This document shows positions 22,132-28,989 of a stretch of 34,603 nucleotides of DNA, one piece after another (positions within the stretch are counted from its first letter, which is position 1; the number at the start of each line of letters is the position of its first letter). Position numbers and translations under genes: made by a program. The notes beneath the pieces were generated by a model that saw nothing but the letters and a program-made list of their open reading frames with translations, was not told the origin of the DNA and did no database searches. Origin of the DNA: Pseudomonas sp. MN1F (GTDB lineage Bacteria; Pseudomonadota; Gammaproteobacteria; Pseudomonadales; Pseudomonadaceae); NCBI RefSeq assembly GCF_009391885.1, contig NZ_VZII01000048.1, forward strand, positions 1 to 34,603, written 5' to 3'.

Positions 22132-22701
22132 ATGTTGCGCCGCCTCGTTCTACTGTCATTCGCGCTGCTGCTCGCCGCCTGCTCGAGCAACAACGTTCAG
22201 CAGGATTTCGACGCCAGCCGCGATTTCGCCGCTTATCGCAGCTGGGCATGGCAGGAGCCGGGCCTGCAATATCGCCCGGATGACCCGCGCATCAAGAGCG
22301 ACCTGACCGAGCAACGCATCCGCGCGGCGGTCGCCGACCAGCTCGACCAGCGCGGCCTGCGCCCGGCCCAGGGCAATGCCAGGCCTGACCTCAGCGTGCG
22401 CGCCTACCTGATCGTCGAACAACGCCAGCAACAGATCACCACCAACTATGGCGGGGCCTGGGGCGGCTACTGGAACGGGTACTGGGGCGGGCCGATGTAT
22501 AACGAAACCCGCAGCGTCGACTACAAGGTGGCAACCATCCAGATCGACCTGTTCGATGGCCATGACGGCAAGCTGGTCTGGCGCGGCAGTGCCGAACAGA
22601 TCATGAACAACTACCCGCCTAGCCCCGACGAGCGTAACAGTGCCATCCAGAAGACCGTTGCCCAGGTGCTCGGCAACTACCCACCGGGCCGGGTGAAATA
22701 A
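22132..22701 (+). CDS. DUF4136 lipoprotein (second of a tandem pair)
   Basis: A 189-aa predicted outer-membrane lipoprotein with lipobox LAAC at Cys17 followed by Ser. It shares with its upstream neighbour the YRSWAW motif, a QLDQRGLRPAQG segment, a Gly/Tyr/Trp-rich insert (GGAWGGYWNGYWGG) and the closing IQIDLFDGHDGKLVWRGSAE. The two are clear paralogues from an old duplication. This copy has the more common DUF4136 size. GGAGAA lies before the ATG at 22132. Both genes end at a strong stem-loop at 22715. Confidence 0.9.
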   Translation: MLRRLVLLSFALLLAACSSNNVQQDFDASRDFAAYRSWAWQEPGLQYRPDDPRIKSDLTEQRIRAAVADQLDQRGLRPAQGNARPDLSVRAYLIVEQRQQQITTNYGGAWGGYWNGYWGGPMYNETRSVDYKVATIQIDLFDGHDGKLVWRGSAEQIMNNYPPSPDERNSAIQKTVAQVLGNYPPGRVK

Positions 22702-22714
22702 ACCCTGCCGCTCA

Positions 22715-22762
22715 GGAAGCGGCCTGATTACGACATCAGGCCGCTTCCGCGCCGACCTTTTT
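22715..22762 (+). terminator. Terminator of the DUF4136 pair
   Basis: A perfect 14-bp stem (22715-22728 with 22735-22748) around a 6-nt loop starts 14 bases after the stop codon. A run of five T residues follows at 22758-22762, nine bases after the stem. The stem is unusually long and stable. The T tract is displaced, but intrinsic termination is likely. Confidence 0.75.
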
Positions 22763-22792
22763 GCCACCCGGCCATGCCCGTTCGTCAGATCG

Positions 22793-22832
22793 CGTCTACC
22801 CTGATTAGGAAACCTGACTGACCGGGTAGACG
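22793..22832. repeat. Inverted repeat upstream of the prepilin peptidase gene
   Basis: A perfect 9-bp inverted repeat CGTCTACCC (22793-22801) and GGGTAGACG (22824-22832) encloses 22 bases that include a minor AGG-AAA-CCT hairpin. It ends 30 bp before the start codon at 22863. It could be an operator or a structured leader in the mRNA. No T tract follows, so it is not an evident terminator. Confidence 0.55.
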
Positions 22833-22862
22833 TGTTCAACGAATGGGAAAGGCGGCCTGCCG

Positions 22863-23333
22863 ATGCAAAGCATTGTCCTTCTGATGTGGCTTGCCTTGTG
22901 CACTGAACAAGATATCCGCGAACGCCAGATCGCCAACATGCTGACCCTCGGTTTCGCTGCGGGCGCTCTGGTCTGGCTGTTCGCCACGGGGCACACGTGG
23001 ATCGGTGCCGATGCCAGTGACGCCGGCTGGGCCCTGGCCATCGTCATGCTGCTGACGCTGCCAGGCTACATGCTCGGCCGCTTCGGTGCCGACGACGTCA
23101 AGCTGATGGGCGCCCTGGCCCTGGCGACCAGCCCGCAATACGTGCTCGGTACCTTCATCGGTGCCGGGGTCAGCGTGGTGCTGTGGTTGCTGACCCGCAG
23201 GCGCCTGTGGACGCTGCTCAACCCCAAGGTGAAGAAGCGCCTGGCCACACTGACTGAAGAAATGGGCGACAAACAAGCCTTCGTGCCTTACGTGCTGGCA
23301 GGTTTTTTACTGACTGCCGTATGGATCCAATGA
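22863..23333 (+). CDS. A24-family prepilin peptidase (FppA/CpaA/TadV-like)
   Basis: A 156-aa polytopic inner-membrane protein of the short prepilin peptidase type, without the N-terminal methylase domain of PilD. The first catalytic Asp is Asp17 in TEQDIRERQIAN. The second is in FGADDVKLMGAL (Asp77/Asp78), corresponding to the GxGDxK motif, but with Asp where the second Gly is expected. Such enzymes process Flp-type prepilins for Tad pili. In P. aeruginosa fppA is next to pprB, and here a similar response regulator follows 119 bp downstream. No flp or tad gene is in the window. An inverted repeat precedes the gene. Confidence 0.85.
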   Translation: MQSIVLLMWLALCTEQDIRERQIANMLTLGFAAGALVWLFATGHTWIGADASDAGWALAIVMLLTLPGYMLGRFGADDVKLMGALALATSPQYVLGTFIGAGVSVVLWLLTRRRLWTLLNPKVKKRLATLTEEMGDKQAFVPYVLAGFLLTAVWIQ

Positions 23334-23352
23334 CCACTTCGATGGTCCGAAC

Positions 23353-23395
23353 ACTTGTACAAGACTTGTACAAAATCGCAGGCAGCGTCTATTTT
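23353..23395 (+). promoter_or_regulatory. Tandem TTGTACAA operator and promoter of the response regulator gene
   Basis: The palindrome TTGTACAA occurs at 23355-23362 and again at 23366-23373, within 9-bp direct repeats ACTTGTACA spaced 11 bp apart, one helical turn. The second copy overlaps a TTGTAC -35 (23366-23371). A TATTTT -10 follows at 23390-23395 with an 18-bp spacer. The -10 lies in the loop of a GGCAGC/GCTGCC stem (23381-23386 and 23399-23404). The binding protein is unknown. Confidence 0.55.
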
Positions 23396-23452
23396 TAAGC
23401 TGCCAGTGCGTCTGGCCCAGGAGCAGGGTCATTAACGAACAGGGAGTTGATC

Positions 23453-24232
23453 GTGACCAAGTCATTGAGTGAGGTGAAGGTTCTGGTGGTGGATGATCAG
23501 CCGCTGATCGTCGAACAATTGTGTGAATTCCTCGTATCCCAGGGCCATCCTTGCGTTGCGGCGCACTCCACCGACGAAGCCATCGAACGCTTCAATGCCG
23601 ACGAAGCGATAGGCCTGGTGTTGTGCGACCTGCACATGCCCAATCGCGATGGCATCGAGCTGATGCATTCACTGAAAGAGATTGCCGGGCGCCAGCGCAT
23701 GTTCGAAGCGATCATGCTCACCGGGCGCGCCGACAAACAGGACGTGATCCGCGCGCTGCGTGAAGGTTTCGCCGATTATTACCAGAAGCCCATAGACTTC
23801 GACGAACTGCTCGAGGGGGTGCGCCGCCAGGAGCAAGTGCTGCTTGAGCGCAAATCCAACCTCCAGGACCTGGGTAACCTCAATCAGCGCCTGCAGGACC
23901 TGGCCGGCTCCATCGACGAGCTCTATCAGGACCTGGAAAAGGCCCGCGGCCAGGGCGTTCACCGCCGCGCCACCGATGCCACCGAAGAGGTTGAAGGTGA
24001 ACTCCCGGCGGCGTTCGAGAAGCTGTCTCCGCGGCAACTGGAGGTCGCCCGGCTGGTGAGCAAGGGCAAGACCAACTACCAGATTGCCTGTGAACTGGGG
24101 ATCACCGAGAACACCGTGAAGCTGTATGTGTCGCAGGTGTTGCGTTTGACCCACATGCACAACCGCACTCAGTTGGCGTTGGCGTTAACGCCGAGTTCTT
24201 CACCCGTGCATCAGCGGTTCACAACACATTAG
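23453..24232 (+). CDS. Response regulator, receiver plus LuxR-type HTH (PprB-like)
   Basis: A 259-aa two-component response regulator. The receiver domain spans about residues 6-125, with the acidic pair in VVDDQP, the phosphoacceptor Asp59 in LCDLHMPNRDG and the conserved Lys112 in YYQKPID. A helical linker follows, and then a LuxR/NarL helix-turn-helix (about 190-250) with LSPRQLEVARLVSKGKTNYQIACELGITENTVK, split across two recognition helices. The start is the GTG at 23453, with AGGGAG at 23441-23446; a TTG at 23447 would overlap this ribosome site. Size, domains and the neighbouring prepilin peptidase resemble P. aeruginosa PprB, which controls Tad pili, CupE fimbriae and the BapA adhesin. 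No histidine kinase is adjacent. Confidence 0.88.
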   Translation: MTKSLSEVKVLVVDDQPLIVEQLCEFLVSQGHPCVAAHSTDEAIERFNADEAIGLVLCDLHMPNRDGIELMHSLKEIAGRQRMFEAIMLTGRADKQDVIRALREGFADYYQKPIDFDELLEGVRRQEQVLLERKSNLQDLGNLNQRLQDLAGSIDELYQDLEKARGQGVHRRATDATEEVEGELPAAFEKLSPRQLEVARLVSKGKTNYQIACELGITENTVKLYVSQVLRLTHMHNRTQLALALTPSSSPVHQRFTTH

Positions 24233-24240
24233 GTAACAGC

Positions 24241-24423
24241 TCAAATCAGCAACGAGTAGTCACGCAGGGCATTTGCCGTCATGGGTAAGCCCTGCCTGAG
24301 AATACACTCGACGAACTCGTCAGCACTGAAGCGCGAACGTTTCAGGCTACGTCGCATATGCGGGTCACCCTCGATGCTAATCGAAATAATCGAAATAATC
24401 GAAAACTCAAGCATGTGCATCAC
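24241..24423 (-). CDS. Doubtful small ORF between the response regulator and TpsB genes
   Basis: This 60-codon frame starts with GTG and lies in the 200-bp gap between two convergent genes. The C-terminal part (RRSLKRSRFSADEFVECILRQGLPMTANALRDYSLLI in pieces) has a credible helical, basic composition. The N-terminal part is made of the Ser-Ile-Ile repeats encoded by a 9-bp tandem repeat. I see no Shine-Dalgarno sequence and recognise no family. It may be a remnant of a longer gene or not coding at all. Confidence 0.25.
   Translation of the reverse strand: MMHMLEFSIISIISISIEGDPHMRRSLKRSRFSADEFVECILRQGLPMTANALRDYSLLI
24379..24405. repeat. Three tandem copies of a 9-bp AT-rich unit
   Basis: AATCGAAAT occurs at 24379-24387 and 24388-24396 and, with one change (AATCGAAAA), at 24397-24405. 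The tract is AT-rich against a GC-rich background and lies between convergent genes. It could arise by slipped-strand expansion. Confidence 0.7.
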
Positions 24424-24432
24424 GCAAAGTGG

Positions 24433-26091
24433 CTATAGCCGAAAACTGAAGTTGATAACCAGGCGAGCTTCACGGCTCATGCTGTCCAACGCCACATCCG
24501 CCAGTGGCTTGGCCACCTCCAGGGCCACATTGCCGTACCGCCCATCGCCAAGCCGCACACCCAACGCCGCCGAGCGCATCCGTGTATCTTCGAAGGGTCC
24601 GCCGTTGTACCAGGCCTGCGCAGCATCCAGCAGCGCATACGGCTGCACCAGCCGCAACCAGCCAGCGCCAGACTGGATGCTGTAGTTGAGCTCGTAGGCC
24701 ACGCCCCAGCCCTTGTCCCCCGCTGCCTGGTCCTGAGGGTAGCCATGGCCGAAGTTCTGCCCGCCAAACACGGCACGCTCACTGTCGGGCAACCGGTCAT
24801 CGGTCCAGTACATGGCGCCTGACAACACGCCCTGCCAACGCGGGAACAGCTGGTCGCTCTGCAACCCGGCCACGCGAAAGCGCAGGAAGTCCATGTCGTA
24901 GTCCGCATCACTGCGTGCGCCCAGGTAATCCAGCCCCTGATACACCCCGCCGCTGACCATGCGAAAGCGCCCGGCCTCGACCTTGCGCCAATCGCCCTCG
25001 AACGACAGCGCGCGCACATAGGTGTCGTTGCGCCCCAGGCCGCCAGTGAGGTCTTCGGCATGCTCACTGACCGAATAGACATGCCCGGTCACCGCCAGCC
25101 ATTCATCCGCCGTGACGATCACCGGCTGGCCAAGCCCGATTGCATAACGCTCGCTTTCTATCTTCTGGAAAAACTGCGCACCATGCTCCAGGCGCACAGG
25201 TGTTTGCGGCTCGCTGCGGTAGCGAGCCGCCGAAAGCAGCAACTGGCTGCCTTGTGCATCCAGGTGCTGGCTGTAATCGAGGCGCTGGTAATGGCTGTGG
25301 TCATCACCCGGCGGCAGCAGCACGCTGGCCGTCAGTTGCTCGGCAAAACGGGTCTGGGCATTGCTGGTGACCTTGAACAACCCCTGCGGGCCATCGCGGC
25401 TGCCATCACTGAACGCCAATGCCGCATCGAAGGGCTTGCGTGCGGCATGCACGGTAAGCTGCGCGGCGCCCTCGCCGGGCCCGGCCTGGGTCAAATCTGC
25501 CAGCAGCGTCACACCCGGTATCCGCTGGGCCAGGCCGAGGAAGCGGTCGAGCGTCGCCTGAGTCAACGGGCGCTCTGCCTGCAAGCGCTGCAGCAGCTGG
25601 TCGAGATACGTGCCAGCGGGCCCGATATCCCCGTTACGCTTCACGTCGTGAACATAGCCCTCGACCAACACGACATGCACGCGGCCATCGGCAAAGTCCT
25701 GGTCGGGCAGATAAGCCTGCGACAGCAGATAGCCGTCGCGCTGGTAGCGCTGTGTCAGGCGTTCGGTGAACTGCTGCAGCTCGCCAACACTCACTTCGCG
25801 GCCGATCAAGGGCTGGTAATGCTCGCGCAACTCGCTCAACGGGTAGACCGTTCCGCCTTCGAAGCGCACCTTGTGCAGCACGAAGCGGGTCGCCAGGCGC
25901 AGCGTGTCGGTCGCGGCCGTGGGCGGTGCCAGGTGCAGGTTCGGAGCACGTGGGCGATAGGCCTCGATCGGCAGGTTCGCGCTGGGCAGGCGACGCTCGT
26001 ATTCATGGCCGTCGAGCAACACTGGCAAGGGCTCGGCAATCACCAGGCAGGCCCAGGGCGACAGCAACAGGGGCATCAGCAGAAGACGCAT
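24433..26091 (-). CDS. Two-partner secretion outer-membrane transporter (TpsB, ShlB/FhaC/CdrB type)
   Basis: A 552-aa Omp85-superfamily transporter. A signal peptide (MRLLLMPLLLSPWACLVIA) is followed by a short linker and two POTRA-like repeats (roughly residues 55-210), including KVRFEGGTVYPLSEL and YQRDGYLLSQAYLPDQDFADGRVHVVLVEGYV. The rest is a 16-strand barrel ending in INFSFRL. The conserved loop-6 region, usually VRG(F/Y), reads FGHGYPQDQAAGDKG, nearest to CdrB-like members. It would secrete a large TpsA exoprotein. No such gene flanks it. I chose the ATG at 26091, with GGAG six bases upstream, over a GTG four codons earlier. It lies 91 bp after pbpC on the same strand. Confidence 0.9.
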   Translation of the reverse strand: MRLLLMPLLLSPWACLVIAEPLPVLLDGHEYERRLPSANLPIEAYRPRAPNLHLAPPTAATDTLRLATRFVLHKVRFEGGTVYPLSELREHYQPLIGREVSVGELQQFTERLTQRYQRDGYLLSQAYLPDQDFADGRVHVVLVEGYVHDVKRNGDIGPAGTYLDQLLQRLQAERPLTQATLDRFLGLAQRIPGVTLLADLTQAGPGEGAAQLTVHAARKPFDAALAFSDGSRDGPQGLFKVTSNAQTRFAEQLTASVLLPPGDDHSHYQRLDYSQHLDAQGSQLLLSAARYRSEPQTPVRLEHGAQFFQKIESERYAIGLGQPVIVTADEWLAVTGHVYSVSEHAEDLTGGLGRNDTYVRALSFEGDWRKVEAGRFRMVSGGVYQGLDYLGARSDADYDMDFLRFRVAGLQSDQLFPRWQGVLSGAMYWTDDRLPDSERAVFGGQNFGHGYPQDQAAGDKGWGVAYELNYSIQSGAGWLRLVQPYALLDAAQAWYNGGPFEDTRMRSAALGVRLGDGRYGNVALEVAKPLADVALDSMSREARLVINFSFRL

Positions 26092-26114
26092 AGGACGCTC
26101 CACAATCCCTAGGG

Positions 26115-26170
26115 TACCGGGGCGTCGCCGGCCTCACCCGTCACGTTGAAGCGTAGGTGTTGCCCCGGTA
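26115..26170. repeat. Wide inverted repeat upstream of the tpsB gene
   Basis: TACCGGGGC (26115-26123) and GCCCCGGTA (26162-26170) form a perfect 9-bp inverted repeat with a 38-nt interval, lying in the 91-bp gap between the pbpC stop and the tpsB start. No T tract follows on the minus strand. It may be a structured leader or a weak terminator for pbpC. Confidence 0.5.
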
Positions 26171-26182
26171 AACGTCGAACCC

Positions 26183-28537
26183 CTACTCGGTGACCTGGAA
26201 CGCCACCCGTGCTGTTTCTCCGCTTTCATCCAGGGCACTCAGCTCAAACTGCCCGGCCTGGTCGAAACGTACCAGCACGCTGCCCTGCCCTTCGCTTTCG
26301 CCCAGCGGCTGGCCGTTGAGGAACCACCAGCGCCGCCCGCCACCGCCGAGGGCAGAGACGTGCAGCTGCAAGGGTTCGCTGCTGGTGGCCGGGCGCTGCA
26401 GGTTATCGCCGGGACGCACGCCGACGATGGACAGCGGTGGCGCGCTGGCCGGCACCTGTGGCGGGCAGCTCGGGTCCACCGCCGGCAGCCGCGCCGCACG
26501 CCGCTCGACGCGTGGCAACCAAGGCTCCAGCGGTGCCGGCCACAAGGCGATGTCGCGCGTTTTGGCGCCTGGGCAACTGCCGTCCACGCGCAGGCCCTGG
26601 GCATTGACCCAGATGCTCTCGCGCAGCCCCAGGCCGAGGGGCTGGTCGGCGGCCTGCAAAGTGGGAGGTGTGGTGCCATCGAGTGTCCAGGCAAAGCGCT
26701 GACGCCGGCAGTTCGGGTCCTGTCGGTTCATCGGCTGGCCCAGCGGCCAGCAGATGGCTGCCACGCCAACACTTTCCGGCACGCGTTCCACCGGTACCCG
26801 GATGCCCCGCTGGCTGTCGCGGTTGCTCAGCAAGTCATGCACCTGCAGCATCAACGGTGCCGCCGAGGCCAGGCCGAACTGCCCGGGCACCGGCGTGCCA
26901 TCGGGGCGACCGATCCACACCCCGATCAGGTAACGCGGCCCTACGCCGATCGACCAGGCATCGCGAAAGCCATAGCTGGTACCGGTCTTCCAGGCCAGTT
27001 GCGGGCGCTGTACCAGCTCGGCATGCGGGTCGCGGTCGGGCCGCGCCTGGCCACTGAGGATGCGCCGAATGATCCAGGCCGCGCCTGGCGACATCAACCG
27101 GCGCTCCAGCAGCGGATCCTGCGGTTGCAGGCGAACCTGCGCACTGTTACCGCCCCGGGCCAGTGCCGCGTAGCCACCGACCAGGTCCTCCAGGCGGCTG
27201 CCGGCACCGCCCAGAATCAATGCCAGGTTGGGCTCGGCCAAAGGCGGCAGCGCCAGAGGCACGCCAGCCATGCGCAACTGCGCGGCAAAGCGCTTGGGGC
27301 CATAGGCTTCGAGCAATTGCACCGCTGGCAGGTTGAGTGATAGCGCCAGCGCCGAACTGGCGGAGACCGGGCCGCTGAAACCCATCGAGAAATTTCCGGG
27401 ACGATAGTCGCCATAGCGACGTGGCACATCCTGCAGCAGCGATTCGGAATGGATCAGGCCGTCATCCATGGCAAGGCCGTAAAGAAACGGCTTGAGCGTC
27501 GAGCCTGGTGAGCGCAACGAGCGGACCATGTCGACATGGCCAAAACGGCGCTCGTCGCTGAGGTCGATCGAGCCCAGGTAAGCGCGTACCGCCATGGTCT
27601 GCGCCTCGACCACCAGGATCGCTGCCGAGGTGCGCTCCGGCAGGCGCGCGCGCCAGCCCAGCAGCAGGTCCTCCAGGCGCCGTTGCAACGAGGCATCGAG
27701 GGTGGTGCGGATCAAGGTCGGGCTGTCAGGGGTGTTCAGCCGCCGCGCCAGCAGGGGCGCCAGCGCGGGTTCCTGACGCGGGGCCAGCAGCAGAGGTTCT
27801 TCGGCCGCCTCCTCGATCTGTTGCGCCGGCCACACCTGATACTCGTCCAGGCGCTGCAACACCTTGTCGCGGGCACGTTGGGCACGGGCCGGGTGGCGGT
27901 CCGGGCGCAAGCGGCTCGGTGCCTGCGGCAGCACCGCCAACAATGCGGCCTCGGCGGGGGTGAGGTGCTGCGGCGACTTGCCCAGGTAAGCCCAACTGGC
28001 CGCTGCCACACCCTGCAAGGTACCGCCGAACGGGGCACGGTTCAGGTAGATCTGCAGGATCTCGCGCTTGGACAGGTGCCACTCCAGCTGCGCGGTGCGC
28101 CACAGCTGCCGCAGCTTGCCGGCCAGGGTGCGATCATGGGGGTCGAGCAGGCGTGCAACCTGCATCGACAATGTGCTACCGCCAGACACTACCCGCCCAC
28201 CGCGCAGGTTGAGCCAGGCCGCCCGCGCCAGGGCCAGCGGGTTGACCCCGGGGTGGCGGTAGAACCAGCGGTCCTCGTAGGTCAGCAGGGCCTGCAGGTA
28301 CAGCGGCGAAACCTCTTCCGGGCTGACCGGATAGCGCCACACGCCATCGGCATCGGCAAAGCGCCACAACGGTGTACCGTCTTCGGCCAGCACCACCCGT
28401 GCCAGGTCATTGCCCGGCAACGGCAGCGGCCAGATGCGGTCGGCCAGCCACAACAGGCCGAGCAGCATCAGGATGCTGACCGCAGCAGCACGCACAAGCC
28501 TTCCCGCTCGGCTACGTGGCCGCGCTAAGCTTGGCAT
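26183..28537 (-). CDS. pbpC: Penicillin-binding protein 1C
   Basis: A 784-aa bifunctional peptidoglycan synthase of the PBP1C type. A single membrane anchor lies near residues 15-40. The GT51 glycosyltransferase domain has YEDRWFYRHPGVNPLALARA, with the catalytic Glu, and GGSTLSMQVARLL. The transpeptidase domain has SPGSTLKPF (catalytic Ser in SxxK), SLNLPAV (SxN) and KTGTSYGFRDAW (KTG). The C-terminal ~90 residues form the BiPBP_C domain typical of PBP1C. Length is normal. I chose the ATG at 28537; an upstream TTG would add 25 residues before the membrane anchor. In E. coli pbpC is paired with the macroglobulin gene yfhM. Here the partner lies nearby but a small gene on the other strand separates them. 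Confidence 0.95.
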   Translation of the reverse strand: MPSLARPRSRAGRLVRAAAVSILMLLGLLWLADRIWPLPLPGNDLARVVLAEDGTPLWRFADADGVWRYPVSPEEVSPLYLQALLTYEDRWFYRHPGVNPLALARAAWLNLRGGRVVSGGSTLSMQVARLLDPHDRTLAGKLRQLWRTAQLEWHLSKREILQIYLNRAPFGGTLQGVAAASWAYLGKSPQHLTPAEAALLAVLPQAPSRLRPDRHPARAQRARDKVLQRLDEYQVWPAQQIEEAAEEPLLLAPRQEPALAPLLARRLNTPDSPTLIRTTLDASLQRRLEDLLLGWRARLPERTSAAILVVEAQTMAVRAYLGSIDLSDERRFGHVDMVRSLRSPGSTLKPFLYGLAMDDGLIHSESLLQDVPRRYGDYRPGNFSMGFSGPVSASSALALSLNLPAVQLLEAYGPKRFAAQLRMAGVPLALPPLAEPNLALILGGAGSRLEDLVGGYAALARGGNSAQVRLQPQDPLLERRLMSPGAAWIIRRILSGQARPDRDPHAELVQRPQLAWKTGTSYGFRDAWSIGVGPRYLIGVWIGRPDGTPVPGQFGLASAAPLMLQVHDLLSNRDSQRGIRVPVERVPESVGVAAICWPLGQPMNRQDPNCRRQRFAWTLDGTTPPTLQAADQPLGLGLRESIWVNAQGLRVDGSCPGAKTRDIALWPAPLEPWLPRVERRAARLPAVDPSCPPQVPASAPPLSIVGVRPGDNLQRPATSSEPLQLHVSALGGGGRRWWFLNGQPLGESEGQGSVLVRFDQAGQFELSALDESGETARVAFQVTE

Positions 28538-28614
28538 CGGGAACCGACCTGGCCAGGTAATGGCCAAAGGCTTGGGAACGGCAAACGTGCCGATTCGTTC
28601 ATCAGGAAGCAACT

Positions 28615-28908
28615 ATGCATGTAGAAGGTTTTTTCGAGTGGCTTGGCCAGGCACTGGGGTCATTGATCCGCTTCATCGTCGACGCCTTGAGCGGCCTGTT
28701 CAACCTGCTGGCCAACGCCGGGGGCAATTTCATCGATGGCCTGGCACGCACGCTGGGCATGGACACCTCGCTGCTCAGCATCCTCGCCCTGATCATCGGC
28801 CTGATGCTGCTGTATTCGGCCATCCGCGCCTTCATGCGTGCCTCGATCATCCTCGGGATCATCTGGCTGGTGCTGGGGCTGTGGGTGATGAGCTGGGTCA
28901 TTCACTGA
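28615..28908 (+). CDS. Small membrane protein of unknown function (97 aa)
   Basis: A 97-aa protein with two hydrophobic stretches at the C-terminal half (about residues 55-72 and 78-95), and an amphipathic N-terminal region with LGSLIRFIVDALSGLFNLLANAGG. It is probably a double-spanning inner-membrane protein. The ATG at 28615 has AGGAAG at 28604-28609. I recognise no named family. It is transcribed opposite to both flanking genes, divergent from pbpC and convergent with the macroglobulin gene. A stem-loop repeat follows it. Confidence 0.75.
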   Translation: MHVEGFFEWLGQALGSLIRFIVDALSGLFNLLANAGGNFIDGLARTLGMDTSLLSILALIIGLMLLYSAIRAFMRASIILGIIWLVLGLWVMSWVIH

Positions 28909-28927
28909 AGAACAGCTGCAAGTCTCG

Positions 28928-28984
28928 AGCTGCAAGCTGCAAGAAAGCCAATCTGCTTCACTTGCAGCTTGAAGCTTGAAGCTT
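28928..28984. repeat. AAGCTGCAAG-type inverted and direct repeats, likely bidirectional terminator
   Basis: AAGCTGCAAG (28934-28943) pairs perfectly with CTTGCAGCTT (28961-28970) across a 17-nt loop. Each arm is extended by further direct copies of the same word: GCTGCAAG before it, GAAGCTT twice after it, to 28984. This word pattern recurs between genes in P. putida-group genomes. It sits between convergent genes and probably terminates both. Confidence 0.6.
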
Positions 28985-28989
28985 GCGCT

